Source: Tubulanus polymorphus
Taxonomy: Eukaryota; Nemertea; Palaeonemertea; Tubulaniformes; Tubulanidae
Assembly: GCF_964204645.1 (NCBI RefSeq)
Contig: NC_134031.1
Span: forward strand, 7,662,501-7,726,500
Direction: 5' to 3'
Length of the DNA stretch: 64,000 nt
Shown: positions 12,485 to 24,830 of the stretch, piece by piece
Layout: each line of letters starts with the position of its first letter
Position numbering within the stretch: the stretch's first letter is position 1
Notes under the pieces: model-generated
Database searches by the model: none
Told to the model about the DNA's origin: nothing
What the model saw: only the letters and a program-made list of their open reading frames with translations
Program-made: the position numbers and the translations under genes

Positions 12485-12806
12485 AAGCTGCGATCACACA
12501 AAGACTATTTGGGCCAAACTAGCTATGGCCAGACTGATTTTGGCCTCTATTCAATAAGAAAGCGTGTTCCCAAAAATCACACTCATGACGATAAAGTAAT
12601 ATCAAAACAATGCTATCGCACTTCCTGAACAAGTGAACGTTGGGTAAAATTTGGTATGGGTCTGGTCCAACATATTTGTTTGGGCCAAATTTGGCCCATA
12701 TCAAACAGGCACTGATCCATTTGCCAACGATATGAACATTTGGCCCAGCCTAATCTGGCACAGACCAAATTTGGCCCAAGATAAAAAACATTTGTGTTAT
12801 AACACC
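12485..12806. mobile_element. MITE of the GCGATCACAC family
   Basis: Begins AGCTGCGATCACACAAAG; the interior has several GGCCAAA / TTTGGCC blocks, making it strongly self-complementary (for example 12680-12695). The right end is eroded to TTTGTGTTATAACACC. Confidence 0.6.
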
Positions 12807-14204
12807 GTGCCAAACAAAAATAATGTTCTCTATGTATAAATAACTAAGTGTCTTGTTGCGCCATCTGGTATATGCTGCCAGTACCCTTCTTGATCATAAA
12901 CCAAGTCACAATGCACAGGTTTATATTATTTGATACCTGAATTTCAGTGTTTGACCTCTTGGATGTTAGAATAATTAGTTTGTCTGTCTTTCATTAAGTT
13001 TGTGATCTATATGATTATTTGTCCCTGAGGTTCTGGGTATTGATGTAGGCGTAGTGTTTCTATGAAAATGGGCACGGACATTGGTTATGTATTAATTTCC
13101 GTAGAAATCCCAGAAAATCATGATATGCAATACTACGCGAACAGGATGTAGCCCATGCACATTGAAGCTTGAAGATATATTAAATCCACTGTTTTTCTCC
13201 TCATACTACGATAATGCATCTGTGAGCTCGATGTCGGAATTACCACATTTGTAATCTATTGAATTTTTTTAAGGAAATTTTTAACAGCAAATGGTACTCT
13301 GGAACTACCCTTGTATAACTGGAAAAATACCCTTTCGCCAGAAGTTTCGACAAGACTGTCACTTTGTCTTACACAAATTGTCCTTTTCAGATTTTTTTCT
13401 GGGATCATTTTCTGCCTTTATGACGGTTAAAGTGAATTGAATTAAATCGGCACTCAAAATTTCTAGGAGTTCAATGAAATGGCAGTGCATAGTGGGAAAT
13501 CCCTCTGGTGCGTAATCTCAACCTGAAGTTGTTCAAGATCAGTCAAAAGGATATTCAAAGTTTTTTACGGATTTTAGAGATATTTCAGCTCGCTGCTTTC
13601 ACATGGTCACTGCTCTCAATTGTTGCGTTCAATAAACCTGAGGATTGCCAGCAAAATTTCTACATTCCATCTTCGTATACTTTGAAATCGTCCGTTATCA
13701 CTGGCCCAGGTATAGTCGCATAATCAGTGCAATTGACAGGCTATTCAACGCGAATTTTCACACATACAAAAATGGTATGTTTTAGAATTTAGAGCTGACC
13801 TGGCTCCGTCTTATTGGTCATTCTAGATTGATCCGTCCTGAAATTGAACGGACTAAGATTAGAAGGTGCTAAAAAAGCTGTGTAGATGCAGCTTACGTAT
13901 TCCGCCTTTCTTATTGTTATGAGGCACTCTCCTGCGACATCAGACTGTGCCCATAGTTGGTCGGTTGATACATAACGTGTACACAAATAAAATCAGGCTT
14001 AAGCAAAGCAATTACAGTATCAGTGGTCAGGGGAATACATTTCATTGGTCGAATTGAATTTTCTCCCGTGGGTGTAGCTCCTATGCGGGGTGGCTCGTTG
14101 GTAAATCTTATTTATCAATGACATCTGTATACCGTATATAACCAGTTCTGTGCAGCCTTCATGTCAATAGAAGGATGCGTCTGTTCAAGAATGGAGTATA
14201 GCTC
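12807..14204. other. No gene seen
   Basis: AT-rich; the open frame at 13508-13723 has no splice support or recognisable domain. If the small gene at 14205 is real, its promoter and 5' untranslated region should lie at the right end of this stretch. I see no clear TATA box. Confidence 0.35.
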
Positions 14205-14393
14205 ATGTCGTACGGTCTGCCGCTGCAACCGGAGAGAACGTGTGCAACAACAACATCGGCGGCAGCAGCAGCAGCAGTAGCAGACATAGTGTTTCACGAT
14301 GATATACCATCGTACACACTAGAATCGAGGGGATTAACGTTGTCCGTTTATAGCGATCGTTTTGAATGCGTTGTTCAGTTAATCATAAGTAAG
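14205..14393 (+). CDS. Possible small gene, exon 1 (unidentified protein)
   Basis: An ATG opens 63 codons ending at AAG before a strong donor, GTACGT (an alternative donor GTAAGG lies at 14389). The frame has a run of six Ala codons (GCG GCA x5, residues 23-28), then FHDDIPSYTLESRGLTLSVY and ECVVQLIISK. Codons are CpG-rich compared with the flanks, as in the GPSM2 exons. The exon ends in phase 0 and joins in frame to 15809-15892. I do not recognise the protein. The Ala run comes from a short GCA repeat and may be unstable. An overlapping ATG at 14191 is in another frame. Confidence 0.4.
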
Positions 14394-14865
14394 GTACGTT
14401 GTTCGTAGTCTAGGCTTATGATTACTGTCGCGTTGATTGTACGTAGTTGTCGATTGATAATTGCCCTTGCGATTGTCGCGCTTATATGTTATAATTTTCA
14501 GTTTGGACAACGCATACCCCACCTCCGGTACGTGAATTATTGAAAAGGATGAATTATAGTTACGGTGCCGCGCTTGTAGAAACATTTGGCAGTTAATCAA
14601 TTGGAAATGAATTCATATTTGACGTTCTTTAATATCCTGGTTCTGTGAATTAGAGTTAAGTCAGGGTTTGCAGTTTGATTCCATCCCTCAAAAAGTAGTT
14701 CATTTCAGAATATCACAGGGTAGGCTTAGAGCATCATGTCTGATTTTGACTTGAATATGATTCTCATCTACCCTATGAATCTATTACAGAGCTGCAAACT
14801 TTCCCAGTAGTTGTTATGATTTGATTACGAGAAATGCTGATTTGATTTGTTTGATGCATACAGAA

Positions 14866-14975
14866 ATATGAAAGATGTTACTGAGGGTCTTACTGATTAA
14901 TATGAACATTTTCATTGATATTTCGATGAAATCTTAATGTATGAAATTCAATTTGTTACTGATAGCACTTGTCAG
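14866..14975 (+). repeat. Dispersed copy of the sequence bordering the 117-bp array
   Basis: Carries in the same order the AAAGATGTTACTGAG, TTTCGATGAAAT and TTTGTTACTGAT blocks seen at 11108-11215. It would lie in intron 1 of the possible small gene. Confidence 0.6.
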
Positions 14976-15808
14976 AGGAGGTTGACAGCCCTGTTGTTAA
15001 GATTAGTTAATTTATTTTAGGTACATTGTAAATCTAAACACTATTAATTGTTATTGCAGATAATATCTGTGTAGTTATGTGATGAGTATTGGTGACTATC
15101 AAATTCAAACTAATGTCATCCCATTTATTCGGTAAATGAAAATTTCTCATTGAGAATAGCGTTGTGTGCCCCATACCCAGTACGTATGTACACGGTGGTG
15201 AGTTTTGCATTAAGCAGGTTATGACGAACCATGCAATATCCAAAAAGGGCTTCATTTGAATAATGAATTTTCAGAAATCGAAAAAAAATTAGGGCTTGTC
15301 CTATGTATTCCCGGTTCAATAGGCCTGTAGGTATATAACACTGGCATTGAACTCCTTAGATGGCCTTGAACTGTGAGCATTGCCTTTGGTGTGTGCACCT
15401 TACAAAGAGTCCACTTATGTTAAAAATCGATCAATAACGTGGCTACGAGCCTGTGTTTATTCGTTCTAAAATGCTCCTGATTAATTCACGGCCACTGAAT
15501 CAAAAAAGTTTGAAGTTCTGGCCTGAAGAACACCTGTGGTTCGAGTGGTTTTTCTCGCGAGTTGGTACAGCAACTATTACGCTCATGCATGCGTCAGATT
15601 GGCTGCACCAGCCAGAAATGATTATCAGTGTGTGTGACAAGTCGAAACTCAGTCGGTTTCTCATTATTGGCGCAAGAGGTAAATCTTGGGTTTCCTCAAA
15701 TTCAATCAGTTGTATAATCTGCCACATCTGTGTTCTCTTCTATGTATGTGTATGTACGTATATCAGGTGTGATGAATTTTTGTGTCTACGACATAATATC
15801 ACTTACAG

Positions 15809-15892
15809 CGCGAACGTTTTACGGAAATGAGCTATGAAATGTTCGCCAATCTATTTGATAGAATTTTATCGGCTGTCAGAGTATTGGATAAT
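15809..15892 (+). CDS. Possible small gene, exon 2
   Basis: An 84-base exon between ACTTACAG and GTGAGT. It has 28 codons, phase 0 at both ends, giving RERFTEMSYEMF, ANLFDRILSAVRVLDN in sequence: a short amphipathic-looking helical segment. The best-supported exon of this model, because both splice sites are canonical and the reading is protein-like. It fits exon 1 (phase 0) and exon 3 (phase 0). I do not recognise the family. Confidence 0.5.
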
Positions 15893-16880
15893 GTGAGTTA
15901 TACATATCGCTATAAGTCTGAAATGCGATTGGTCGGCGATGTCAGTCGGAAACGGATTGCACGAAATTGAACATTGCTATTTATCAGTATACGGGAAATT
16001 GATGAGTTTTTGATTGTGCTTATTTACTGGCCGATGGATTTTCAATGCCATTTCCGTTTCACCTTATATTGTACATTGAGGTACATGATTTCTCAAGTCG
16101 AATAGCTTTTAAAATCAAATTGATGCTCTATAAACCATTAATCCGGCACACCAAAACTGAAATTTGGTATTTCGTTAGCCAGAAATGATATATGGCTGAA
16201 ATTTTTACAGGGGTAGGGTACGTTTTGGGGTGTATGAACCAGACTTTCAGTACCATGGCAACAATTGCACTTTTGCTAAAATCTGTTGTCAAGGTTACCA
16301 CGTTGATGATTCCAGAGCCTATTCGATCCTGTGAATAAGATATATCTTTTAAACTACTTGTCGTATGACAATTCTGTTGAGGTACCCATTATCGAGGATG
16401 GGCATAATATAATATATGATATGATTTATTTTCATCTTTATGTCATCCAAGATTATTGTACAAGATATAATATAATACATAAGATGAGGGACACAGGGCA
16501 AGCCTAGGGCTGTACATATAATTACAAGGCACTGTGCCCATGTGCCATATGTGCAAGGTGCAAATACAAATAGATCAATTTCTCCTGGGCCAAATCGTCT
16601 CCGTGTGATCGCGGCTAATATATTGATTTATGACGTGTATCAACGAAATTCATATTTTCATGCTTGAAAATATTTGCATGCTTGCAAGCCGATATTGCTG
16701 TCACACGGATTGATAACTTGCTAGGGGAGTCGATAACTTTCGTTAGAAACTTTTTGGGCTCTGATATTAACACACATTTAATGCTGTAATAAAATCTAGG
16801 TTCCTTTCGTATATTGGCTATATCGGTTGTCGTGTTCATTGTTTTATGATTTTTTTTAATCGTTTTTGTTATTTAAGCAG

Positions 16881-16910
16881 CGCATACCAACCTTGGTTGA
16901 GCTTGCGTGA
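16881..16910 (+). CDS. Possible small gene, terminal coding exon
   Basis: A very long pyrimidine-rich tract precedes AG at 16879-16880. Reading in phase 0 gives nine codons (RIPTLVELA) and TGA. Together the three exons would encode about 100 residues. An AATAAA at 16994-16999 could be the poly(A) signal. The exon is so short that the coding reading alone is weak evidence; the acceptor is the main support. Confidence 0.35.
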   Translation, partial: RIPTLVELA

Positions 16911-16993
16911 TCAGTCTTGAAATTGGTATTCATGCGCGACATATTGCTGCTGACAATTCAATTCATTCTTTATTGACACAATTAAAATTTCAT

Positions 16994-16999
16994 AATAAA
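16994..16999 (+). terminator. Possible poly(A) signal of the small gene
   Basis: AATAAA 84 bases after the TGA at 16908-16910. In AT-rich DNA this hexamer is common, so this is only suggestive. Confidence 0.25.
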
Positions 17000-17338
17000 A
17001 CATTTACTTTCACGTTTTAGAAAAATTCTTTTAATTTTCTTTTACTTTCATTGGGTGCTTGCGTTAGCAGCCATTTGAAAAATCTCTGTATGAACATTTA
17101 TATTTTTCAGTTTATCTAAAACTTAAAAACCGCTTTTACTCTGAAATAAATTCTGAATTGAATTGAATTGGTAAACTGGTTCCCTGTCTCTTCAAAGAGC
17201 CAGAGGGCAGTAGTCTATGGTGGCAATAAACTTTATCGGATGATCGTAGTGGATTGTCATTTGAAGGAAATGCAACTTATATTTGCTTAATGTCTTTATT
17301 AAGAAAAGAACATGAAAATTAATTTTAATAAATTATTT

Positions 17339-18420
17339 GACGCCTGGGAAAAAAATGTAGAATTTCTTGGATAAGCTAATGTGGAATTGTAAATTTGAAA
17401 TCGAAGTTTTAAGAAATTTGGGGAATTATGAGATTTGGCGATTGGGTAGATGATACAGGTCTTCGACTGGTCTAATTTTTTTCGTATTAAAAATTGTCAA
17501 CTTGCTACCGACTTCAATTCACTTGCCTCCATGGGTGAAGAAAGAGCTGTAATGTCTGCTTCATCATTACTTTGAGCATATCGTGTAGCCAGCCGGCCCG
17601 GTCCCCGATATCACTCGATATCCTAGTCTCCGAGTCTGGGTTGAAGTAGACATTGTCATTTAAAATAACTTGTTTATGTTATTATGGTTTGAATGACCCG
17701 TGTGTCTTGTATGTTGTATTTTCTTATTTTGAAATTTGTAACTTTATTAAATTTGGGAATTTTATCCCCGAATTTCAATGTAATAAGGATCAATAAAGAA
17801 TTGAATTGAATGGTCAACTCATAAACATGCCATCAGAGGACGCGGAGCCATATATATGACAGCTATGATATTATACATTGCTAATCTCATGAAACCTGCA
17901 TACCCCTAATATCGAACATATTTTCTAAAACATTTGAATATTGAAACTATATGTTTACACATTTTTATATTGACCACTTGTAGCCGCTGATGAAATTCAC
18001 GCCGGCCCTACACAGATTGTAGATAGCTTCGTCATTCCACCAGCATCCCCATGTCAGGGTCTGACTTTTATATCAGACTTCCGCATCGTGTATACATTTG
18101 CCATTTAACCGAATAATCTGATTTACCTATCATTTCTATTTATGCCTGCCGCTTCTGATATAATCATACATCCTTTACTATTACAATACATCTTCTAAGG
18201 ATATTCAATGCAATATAACATTTTGAGGTTCAAATAGAGCTCATTATATAATCACAGGAAGCCATTCTACATTGTTGTCAATAATATTTCGCCAAACAGC
18301 TTGTATGTGTGCACTGTGATGTTTTGCACATCGATTTATGGTTGTCGTTTGTAAAATGACGCTGAATGATTAACATTGTTTAGGTTTCATAATGGTAACG
18401 TTTTATAATTATAAGGCGTC
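17339..18420 (+). mobile_element. GACGCC-ended 1.1-kb TIR element, copy 2
   Basis: Inverted counterpart of 5316-6434. Starts TTTGACGCCTGGGAAAAA, ends ATAAGGCGTCAAAAAA. Shared landmarks include GTAGACATTGTCATTTAAA, AATAAGGATCAATAAAGAAT and GTTTTGCACATCGATTTATG. No open reading frame of note. Confidence 0.75.
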
Positions 18421-19879
18421 AAAAAATCGTATCTCCTATCAATTTTCGTGTTCGCTTATCTTCACCTGAAGTCACTTGAGTTAGTCATGTTTTTTCTTTC
18501 AGCTGTAAATTTTTGTATACAGCAAAATCATTTCAACACAATCCGATAAGTAATCTAGCAATTATCAACATGATGATAGATTCTGTTAAGACACTACAAT
18601 ATTCAAATAACAACTATCTAAAAGCTTGTACTAACTTGGTTCAGGTCTACAATAAAATCATTCCAATCCCCAGTCCCGGGTGTAACATTTCATGTAACGA
18701 TGTAAGACAACACCGATCTCTAAGTTCTTTAAAAATCAATCAGTTCAAAGTTCGATTAATTCTACTACAGAAATGCAAAACCACCGAGCAAGTTTTCAGT
18801 CCAACCATGTCAGCAAGCCCATTTTAGAATTTCTTGCTTGTTGACAATTTTTTTCCTTGGATGCCCTGTAATCTGGATTGGAAACAAGGAATAGGAACTG
18901 AAGAGAACCATTTTGCGGTGCATTGGAACTGCAATTTCATGGACAATACAGTTGAATCATTGTAGTCACCCCAAGGTTGAATAATTTTGCTATTCCATGT
19001 TACATTTACGCTATTACGTTTATCCAACTTTAGGAAATAATGAAATGATCTCTGGTCGATGATTTGGTCGCAGCATTTTATGGTACAGGCTTTCGGCCGA
19101 TTGAAATATCCGTGCATAGAATTTCATCTGTTACCTGTGGTTACCGCTATTCAGTGCTTAGTGATAATTGTTAAATCTATCTTCCTTCGTTGTAGGGAAT
19201 GGTTGTTGATTTGGTAAATAAATTTTGAAGTGGTTAGCAGCAGTTATGAGGTGAGTACTCGTTGTTTAACAAAAGAAATCAATTGGGGTAAATATCTACT
19301 TGAGTGAGAAGAATATTGAATTTGTTGTATTGCCGACGGTAACTCAATCTAGAAAACTCTTTAGAACAGCCCAGGAACCCATTTAATCAACACATCAACA
19401 TTTGTGGTATTTTCCTATACCTATACTATTTAGTTGTAAATATATACCCGTTATCTATGATATTGCTGATCGGACGTCCAGAAGATTTAGAAAGTGTAGC
19501 AACGGAACGAGAATCGCGGAATACCGAACTGAACGGAATTTTATTGGTCAACGATAGTTCACCTGTTATGGAATCGTCAGGGAATGACAAAATTCTGTGA
19601 AATGCTCGGCACTTTTTTAACGGGGTTCACTTTGAACTGGTAAAAACATCCGCATGTGTTTTTCTAAGCGCAGAAATCGTGTCGTTAATCATGATCTTTG
19701 CATGTGTGGAATTTTTATGAATGAATGATTACGTGTGACCATGGACTCAAAAACGACGAGTCCATGATGTGACAGAATGATTTGCGTATTGGTAGGTGTC
19801 AGTTGTAACATAAATTGTATCGTAACTGAACAATATTCTGTGTAGGGTTAGCTGCAGATACATCAGCAGGTGCCCCGTT
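18421..19879. other. No supported gene; one - strand open frame
   Basis: A 97-codon - strand frame runs from 19117 (ATG) to 18824. It contains four Cys and an 'NVTWNSK' stretch but has no splice support, poly(A) signal or domain I recognise, so I do not call it. A possible splice-bounded short segment (acceptor TTCGTTGTAG ending at 19197, donor GTGAGT at 19252) codes for little and could at most be untranslated exon. Confidence 0.3.
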
Positions 19880-20340
19880 GACCAGCGGTATCAGTCTACT
19901 TGTTTTAGACCCGGGTTTATTTTAGATTGAAAATTGAATCGTGTTTCAAGTTCGATTTCTCTGAAATCTTATAGTTTTTAGGAAGTCATTTTTTGGCACC
20001 ACAGACAACTAATCTTTGACGATTGTGCAAGGGTTTGGCAAAATACCTTTTACTCAAGTTGGTGCTGTATAATGGCACAGATGACTTGATATGCCTTATA
20101 TTAGCTATGTGTTTAGATTGCCTATCCAATTGAATTCTTTTAAGCAGAGATCAAATCCAATTCAATTAAATTTTATTCAGCAAAAAATATCAAATCCAAT
20201 TCAATTTCAATTTGGTGAGCTGGTGCCTTATTCAATAAAATATTGTCCTAAGGCACTTTTTCAGAAATCATTTATACATCATAAAAGTGTGGCTTACCAT
20301 AAGCTTGAATATGAAGATAGATTTTAAGAGCTGATCTAAA
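19880..20340 (+). repeat. Dispersed repeat, copy 1 of 3
   Basis: Shares with 25480-25960 and 28080-28330 an ordered series: a 'tttacttc..gg.tt' head, TTCGATTTCTCTGAAATCTT-like block, a 'gcaccac.ga.aa' block, GACGATTGTGCAA, then AAATCCAATTCAATTT tails around TTTATTCAGCAAAAAATATC. All three copies point the same way. No coding potential. Confidence 0.65.
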
Positions 20341-20394
20341 ATTGTTGAAATTTTCAATAACTATCAGGTAAAACACTCCCCAAAGCATTGGTCC

Positions 20395-21570
20395 GAAAAC
20401 TTGGCGTGGAGTTTCCATTTCTTCAAACGCTACTAGTCCTACAGTTTTAATCAGATCAATTCCAAATTTAGTATGAATGTTCTATGGACCAAGGCCTATG
20501 AAGTTGCAGAGCCATTTTTTGGATTCTTCCCCCACAGGGGCGGATCCAGACCATATTAGCCATATTGCCCAATACGGTCTAGAATTTTTAAGTGCCCTTC
20601 GAAATTTCACCGGCAATATTTTTGACGGCATTATTTCAGCAACCGCTAATTCCGTGTCCGTAATCCGGGCATAATTATAAAATTAATCGGTATATACTGC
20701 TGCCGAGAAAGTGAGGAGAGATAATCATATTTGTAAAGCCTTTAATCATGATAAATTAAAAAGGGCACTTTCCTTTTGCAAGGGGCACTCATGCTTTAGA
20801 TGAGGGCACCTTGTCCTTGCCTTTTCAGGGAGGGCTAAACGGGCACTCGTACTTTAGAAGAGGGCACTATACGCGGAAAATGTTGAAGAAAAGGGCACTT
20901 TTTTGCCTAATTCTTAAAATTTTTGGGGCACTTTTGGTTTGGAAGATGGTACACGACATAAGGATAAATGTGAAGACGAGGCAATTTTTGCCGATTGTTA
21001 ACAATGAAGGTGCACTTAGCCGTATTCTGTATAATTGTTAAGGGGCACTTTTAAAGATTATAGGGGCACTAGGCGAAGTTGGCGACAACCATTCTTTCAT
21101 GGGTTCGCCAGCTTCATTTTTTATCCGCATCTGTTGAAATCTTGTCTCGAATTCGTTTATTCTGGATTGCTCTGCTAGCCTCTAGAAGCCCTCTAAAAGC
21201 CTTTAAATGGTACCATATTTTCAAAATTTTCTGGGGGTGGGCCCCCGGACCCCCCTCTAAGGACTTCGCGCCTTCGGCGCTCGCATTGACCTGGATACTG
21301 GGTGTGCCCTAAGATCAGAAAGGTGCCCTTAAATTTCCTTCCAATACTGTCTACCCATCCCCCTGGATCCGCCCCTGCCCCAGGGGCGCCCCTTGGGGTG
21401 GAATTTCTATTTCTTCAAATCGCTACTAGTCCTACAGTTTTAATCAGATCAAGTCCAAATTTGGTATGAATGTTCTATGGACCAATACCTACAAAGTACA
21501 GAGCCTTTTTTGGATTTGGCCAAAAGGGGGCACCACTAGGTATGTAGCTTCTATTTCTTCAAATCATACA
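20395..21570 (+). repeat. ~160-bp tandem repeat interrupted by a TIR element
   Basis: The block ACTAGTCCTACAGTTTTAAT...TATGAATGTTCTATGGACCA occurs at 20431-20490 and again at 21424-21484, and the linker 'atttctatttcttcaaat' recurs at 21403 and 21548. Removing the insertion 20535-21377 brings the two units to about 150-160 bp apart, consistent with an old tandem duplication split by the insertion. Confidence 0.7.
20535..21377. mobile_element. 843-bp DNA transposon, TIR CAGGGGCGGATCCAG, 5-bp duplication
   Basis: Begins CAGGGGCGGATCCAG and ends with its perfect inverted copy. The same five bases, CCCCA, flank both ends (20530-20534 and 21378-21382). The interior has a run of GGGGCACT-type motifs (20760-21070) and a G/C-rich block GGTGGGCCCCCGGACCCCCC near 21236-21256, also seen in diverged form at 43373-43390. 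No intact transposase, so it moves or moved in trans. The element inserted into an older tandem repeat. Confidence 0.8.
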
Positions 21571-23730
21571 GCGGAGCTATATAAGACGATAGGCTCATTG
21601 TTTAAATCTCAAAAAACTGATAATGATTCTTATAGAAAACTTTTATGGCGTAATCGATTGCTTTACCTTAAAAATCAACTATTTGCTTTAAAGTGACCTA
21701 TGAAATTGGGCCGCGGAAACTAATGACTTGAATCTGAGCTGGACAGTCCCTTCTTGTTTTATCACGTAGATACCAGGTCTGTGAAACCCCAAATCTGCAT
21801 TCGAATATGCTTTCATTTCGGTGTTGAAAATTTCTCGACTAAAGCATTGCATTTATTGTTGATGCGCTAAATGCCTGAAGATACATCTACCAAGAGAAAT
21901 CATTCATTCAATTGATTTCTCGAACTGACTTATAGTTTGCAAATGTTGAAGTAACATACTCGGTTGACTTGTCAATGTCTGATATTGCAGTCGCTCTAGG
22001 CTAAGGCATTAAATATCACCCTTTCAAACATCTTTTAATGAGTTAATGCGTATCTTTGAGACTGATTTTTACTGCCGTCTCGATATGTGAGTTAGCCTGT
22101 AGTGAAAATCTGTAGTTATCTGTTACCGTATTAATTTTCCCGTATTAATTAGTTTTTTGGTTGTGATCTGTAGCAGATTTCCTTTTTGCTTGTTATGTCT
22201 AATGAGCAACAATTAATCGAATTTCTTGATATCAACGATGGTTTCATAGATGTTCTCATAATATAAATAATATACATGTATATAATGGTTTAACAAAACT
22301 AATTGTTCTAACTCGTCTTTCGGGGAAGCTCCAGCTACGATTAAATCCTGAGTTATGCAACAATGAGAAAGCTAGTAGTTTTCAGCACTTAACGTAGACG
22401 ATTTTATTCTTTAGATTCTCAATCGAGTAGCTTGGGAATTTGCCTGCAAGATGTATCAGGCTCCAAGACTCGTCTCAAACTCAACTGCTGTTCATGGATT
22501 TACATTCTATTTATATAATACTATAAAAGTTGACAGACATGTTTGAGCACACCATTAATTACAAAACAAACTGTTATCACAGGTGTCGAATTGACAGATG
22601 TCTAACTGATTGTGTGAGTAATAATTGATTAATGGTGAATTAAAACAACAGCGCGATTAAAAGTATACATGTATATTATTTTTGCTAAAATGGCCCCAAA
22701 AGAATTTTAAATATGATTTTATATTTCATATTGTCAGTTAGTATGTTTTTATAGAAGCTGGCTCTTGAACGTAATGAATAGAACCCCGAGAAGGTGACAA
22801 CGTTCCCTGAGACTAAGAGATTGACAATGCAATAATTGGTTATTCAACACTACACTAGCGACAAGTACACTGCAACAACTACGCAATTTATCAGTGACAT
22901 CGAAACTGAAAGCAATTTATCAGCGACATTGAAGCTGAAAACTGTTTCGCGCACACTAGCAACAACTACAAAGCGATCTTTATTCATGTAATTTATGATA
23001 CTTTGAGTAAATGTTATAGATTTATTTTTGAAGTCAACTTGAAACAATTTGATATAAATACTTCTATTCATCCAATTAGAACATACAATCCTGAAGAAAA
23101 AGTTTCATGTATATATCATACATGAAAATGTATATCCGATAAAAGTACTTCTTTTTTACATTATTCAGGTGCAGGAGGAATAATCATGCTTACGTTATAT
23201 TTATATTATGAGAACATTTCAGAACAATTTAAACATGTGACCACATGTTAAACCTTTATGTTGAGTATTCTATTTTAATAAAAATTGATTGAATATTTGA
23301 TAAATGTTTATGTACAAAATGTCACTTATGATATTTTAAAGAAATAGTAAGAATATTAAGACTTTTTAGAATAAGTCATTAGAATTTATAACGAAGTGAT
23401 TTTAGATTGACTTATCCCAATACTGACCTTACAAGTAAGACATATACAGCAAAAGCAAATAGAAAAGAACAATGCAATATAACTATTTACATAAATTGGC
23501 CTGGGGACCTGTGAAACGTAGAATTTCGTATAGTTTGACTGGTTATCTCATGTTGTTTTCCAGTAGTGCCACCTATCAGATAAGAATAATGCCTTTGTCA
23601 TTTATACCTTATTGAATAAAGAAGTTTGTTAACCCTTTCTAGGCCAGATTGTTAGAGAGACTGCTCAGTGACGTTCTACGTCTTTCCCAGACCACAAAAT
23701 TTAGATATACATTGATTCGGCTCTTTCAAA
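21571..23730. other. No gene seen
   Basis: AT-rich sequence. TTAACCCTTTCTAGGCC at 23631-23647 resembles the left end of the TTAA element at 59028 but has no partner. No supported exon. Confidence 0.4.
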
Positions 23731-23933
23731 GTAAGTTACGAGACGGGTAGTACTATATTGGTTAACTATTTATTTGACACACGAGCTTTCGCTACTAATG
23801 TATAGAAGCTTCATCAGGTGAATGAATGACTTGTTACTCTCATCCACCTGATGAAGCTTCTATACATATTTAGCGAAAGCTTGTGCGTCAAATAAATAGT
23901 TAACCTATATAGTACTACCCGTCTTGTTACTTA
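23731..23933. mobile_element. ~200-bp palindrome (foldback element)
   Basis: Arms 23731-23820 and 23845-23933 are near-perfect inverted copies (for example GTAGTACTATAT, GTTAACTATTTATTTGAC, GAAGCTTCATCAGGTG) around a 24-base loop. A single strand would fold into a ~90-bp hairpin with about eight mismatches. No coding frame. Confidence 0.9.
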
Positions 23934-24708
23934 TCTTAAACCAGGTTAGCACGGCTACTCTACGAATATTCTCTTTCAAAGTGGCATTTTACAGCTGGTC
24001 CTGTCTTCTCTTGGGCCTTTTAGTTTTATATATACTTAACATTAGTATATGTCAAGGATTTTAGATAATGTTTGATTGTCTTGAGATGCCCTCTTAGTCT
24101 TAGAGTCATTATAGCAATACACTTTGCTTGGAATGATGTTATCTGATTTGTCAGTCTGTATTTGTCTCCATGGATACAGTTTGGATAAGTCTTAAACGGA
24201 TGTTTAATGTAAAGTTAATGTGGCGGCTGTCTTCATTAGCGGCTATAATAGAATTCATTGGGTATAACATCCTGATATTCTGAACGATCTGTGAATTGTT
24301 TGAGAAAGAAATAATGAACTTCAAAGTTGAGTCCCCCAAATTTAATGCGAGTGACAAAAATTGGTCACATTTTTTTTTAATCGCTTTTCATGTTGCCTTG
24401 TTGAGAATTTGAGAAAATAGTTTTATGCAATTGATATTTTCTAATATTCACACAGTTTGAATGTTACCGAAGTCCATCTAAGAACTGGTGAATTATGATA
24501 AAGCACGTATCGCAAGTAGTTTTTAGAAAAGATGAAAAAATAATCAGTACCTGAACAAAATGGTGGCTAGCAACTGTAATATGGTTTATTGTGCAATCAA
24601 ACGAATTGTCATGAACAAAACAAAGTTCTATGCAGGTCTATTCTTGACTCAGGAAAAAATTCTCAGAGATTTTAATGCTAGCTGGTAAAACCCTCAATCT
24701 AGCTATCA

Positions 24709-24770
24709 CGGGACTCGACCTTAACCTCTAGCATGCCAGTCCTGTGCACTAACCACTAGCGCAGTGAGCC
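24709..24770 (-). repeat. tRNA-like SINE head
   Basis: On the - strand: GGCTCACTGCGCTAGTGGTT (box A-like) and, about 35 bases on, GGTCGAGTCCC (box B). The arms do not fold into a complete tRNA, so this is a SINE promoter rather than a tRNA gene. Confidence 0.55.
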
Positions 24771-24830
24771 GTAGTTGGCCAAGTGTGTCTGGCCACTGTG
24801 GTGACCCACCCAGTCCGGTGTGGCAACTAT

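Noticed and set aside
15453-15830. 125-codon + strand frame
   Set aside because: Opposed by a 75-codon frame on the other strand, no domain, and it overlaps the better-supported splice-bounded exon at 15809 in another frame.
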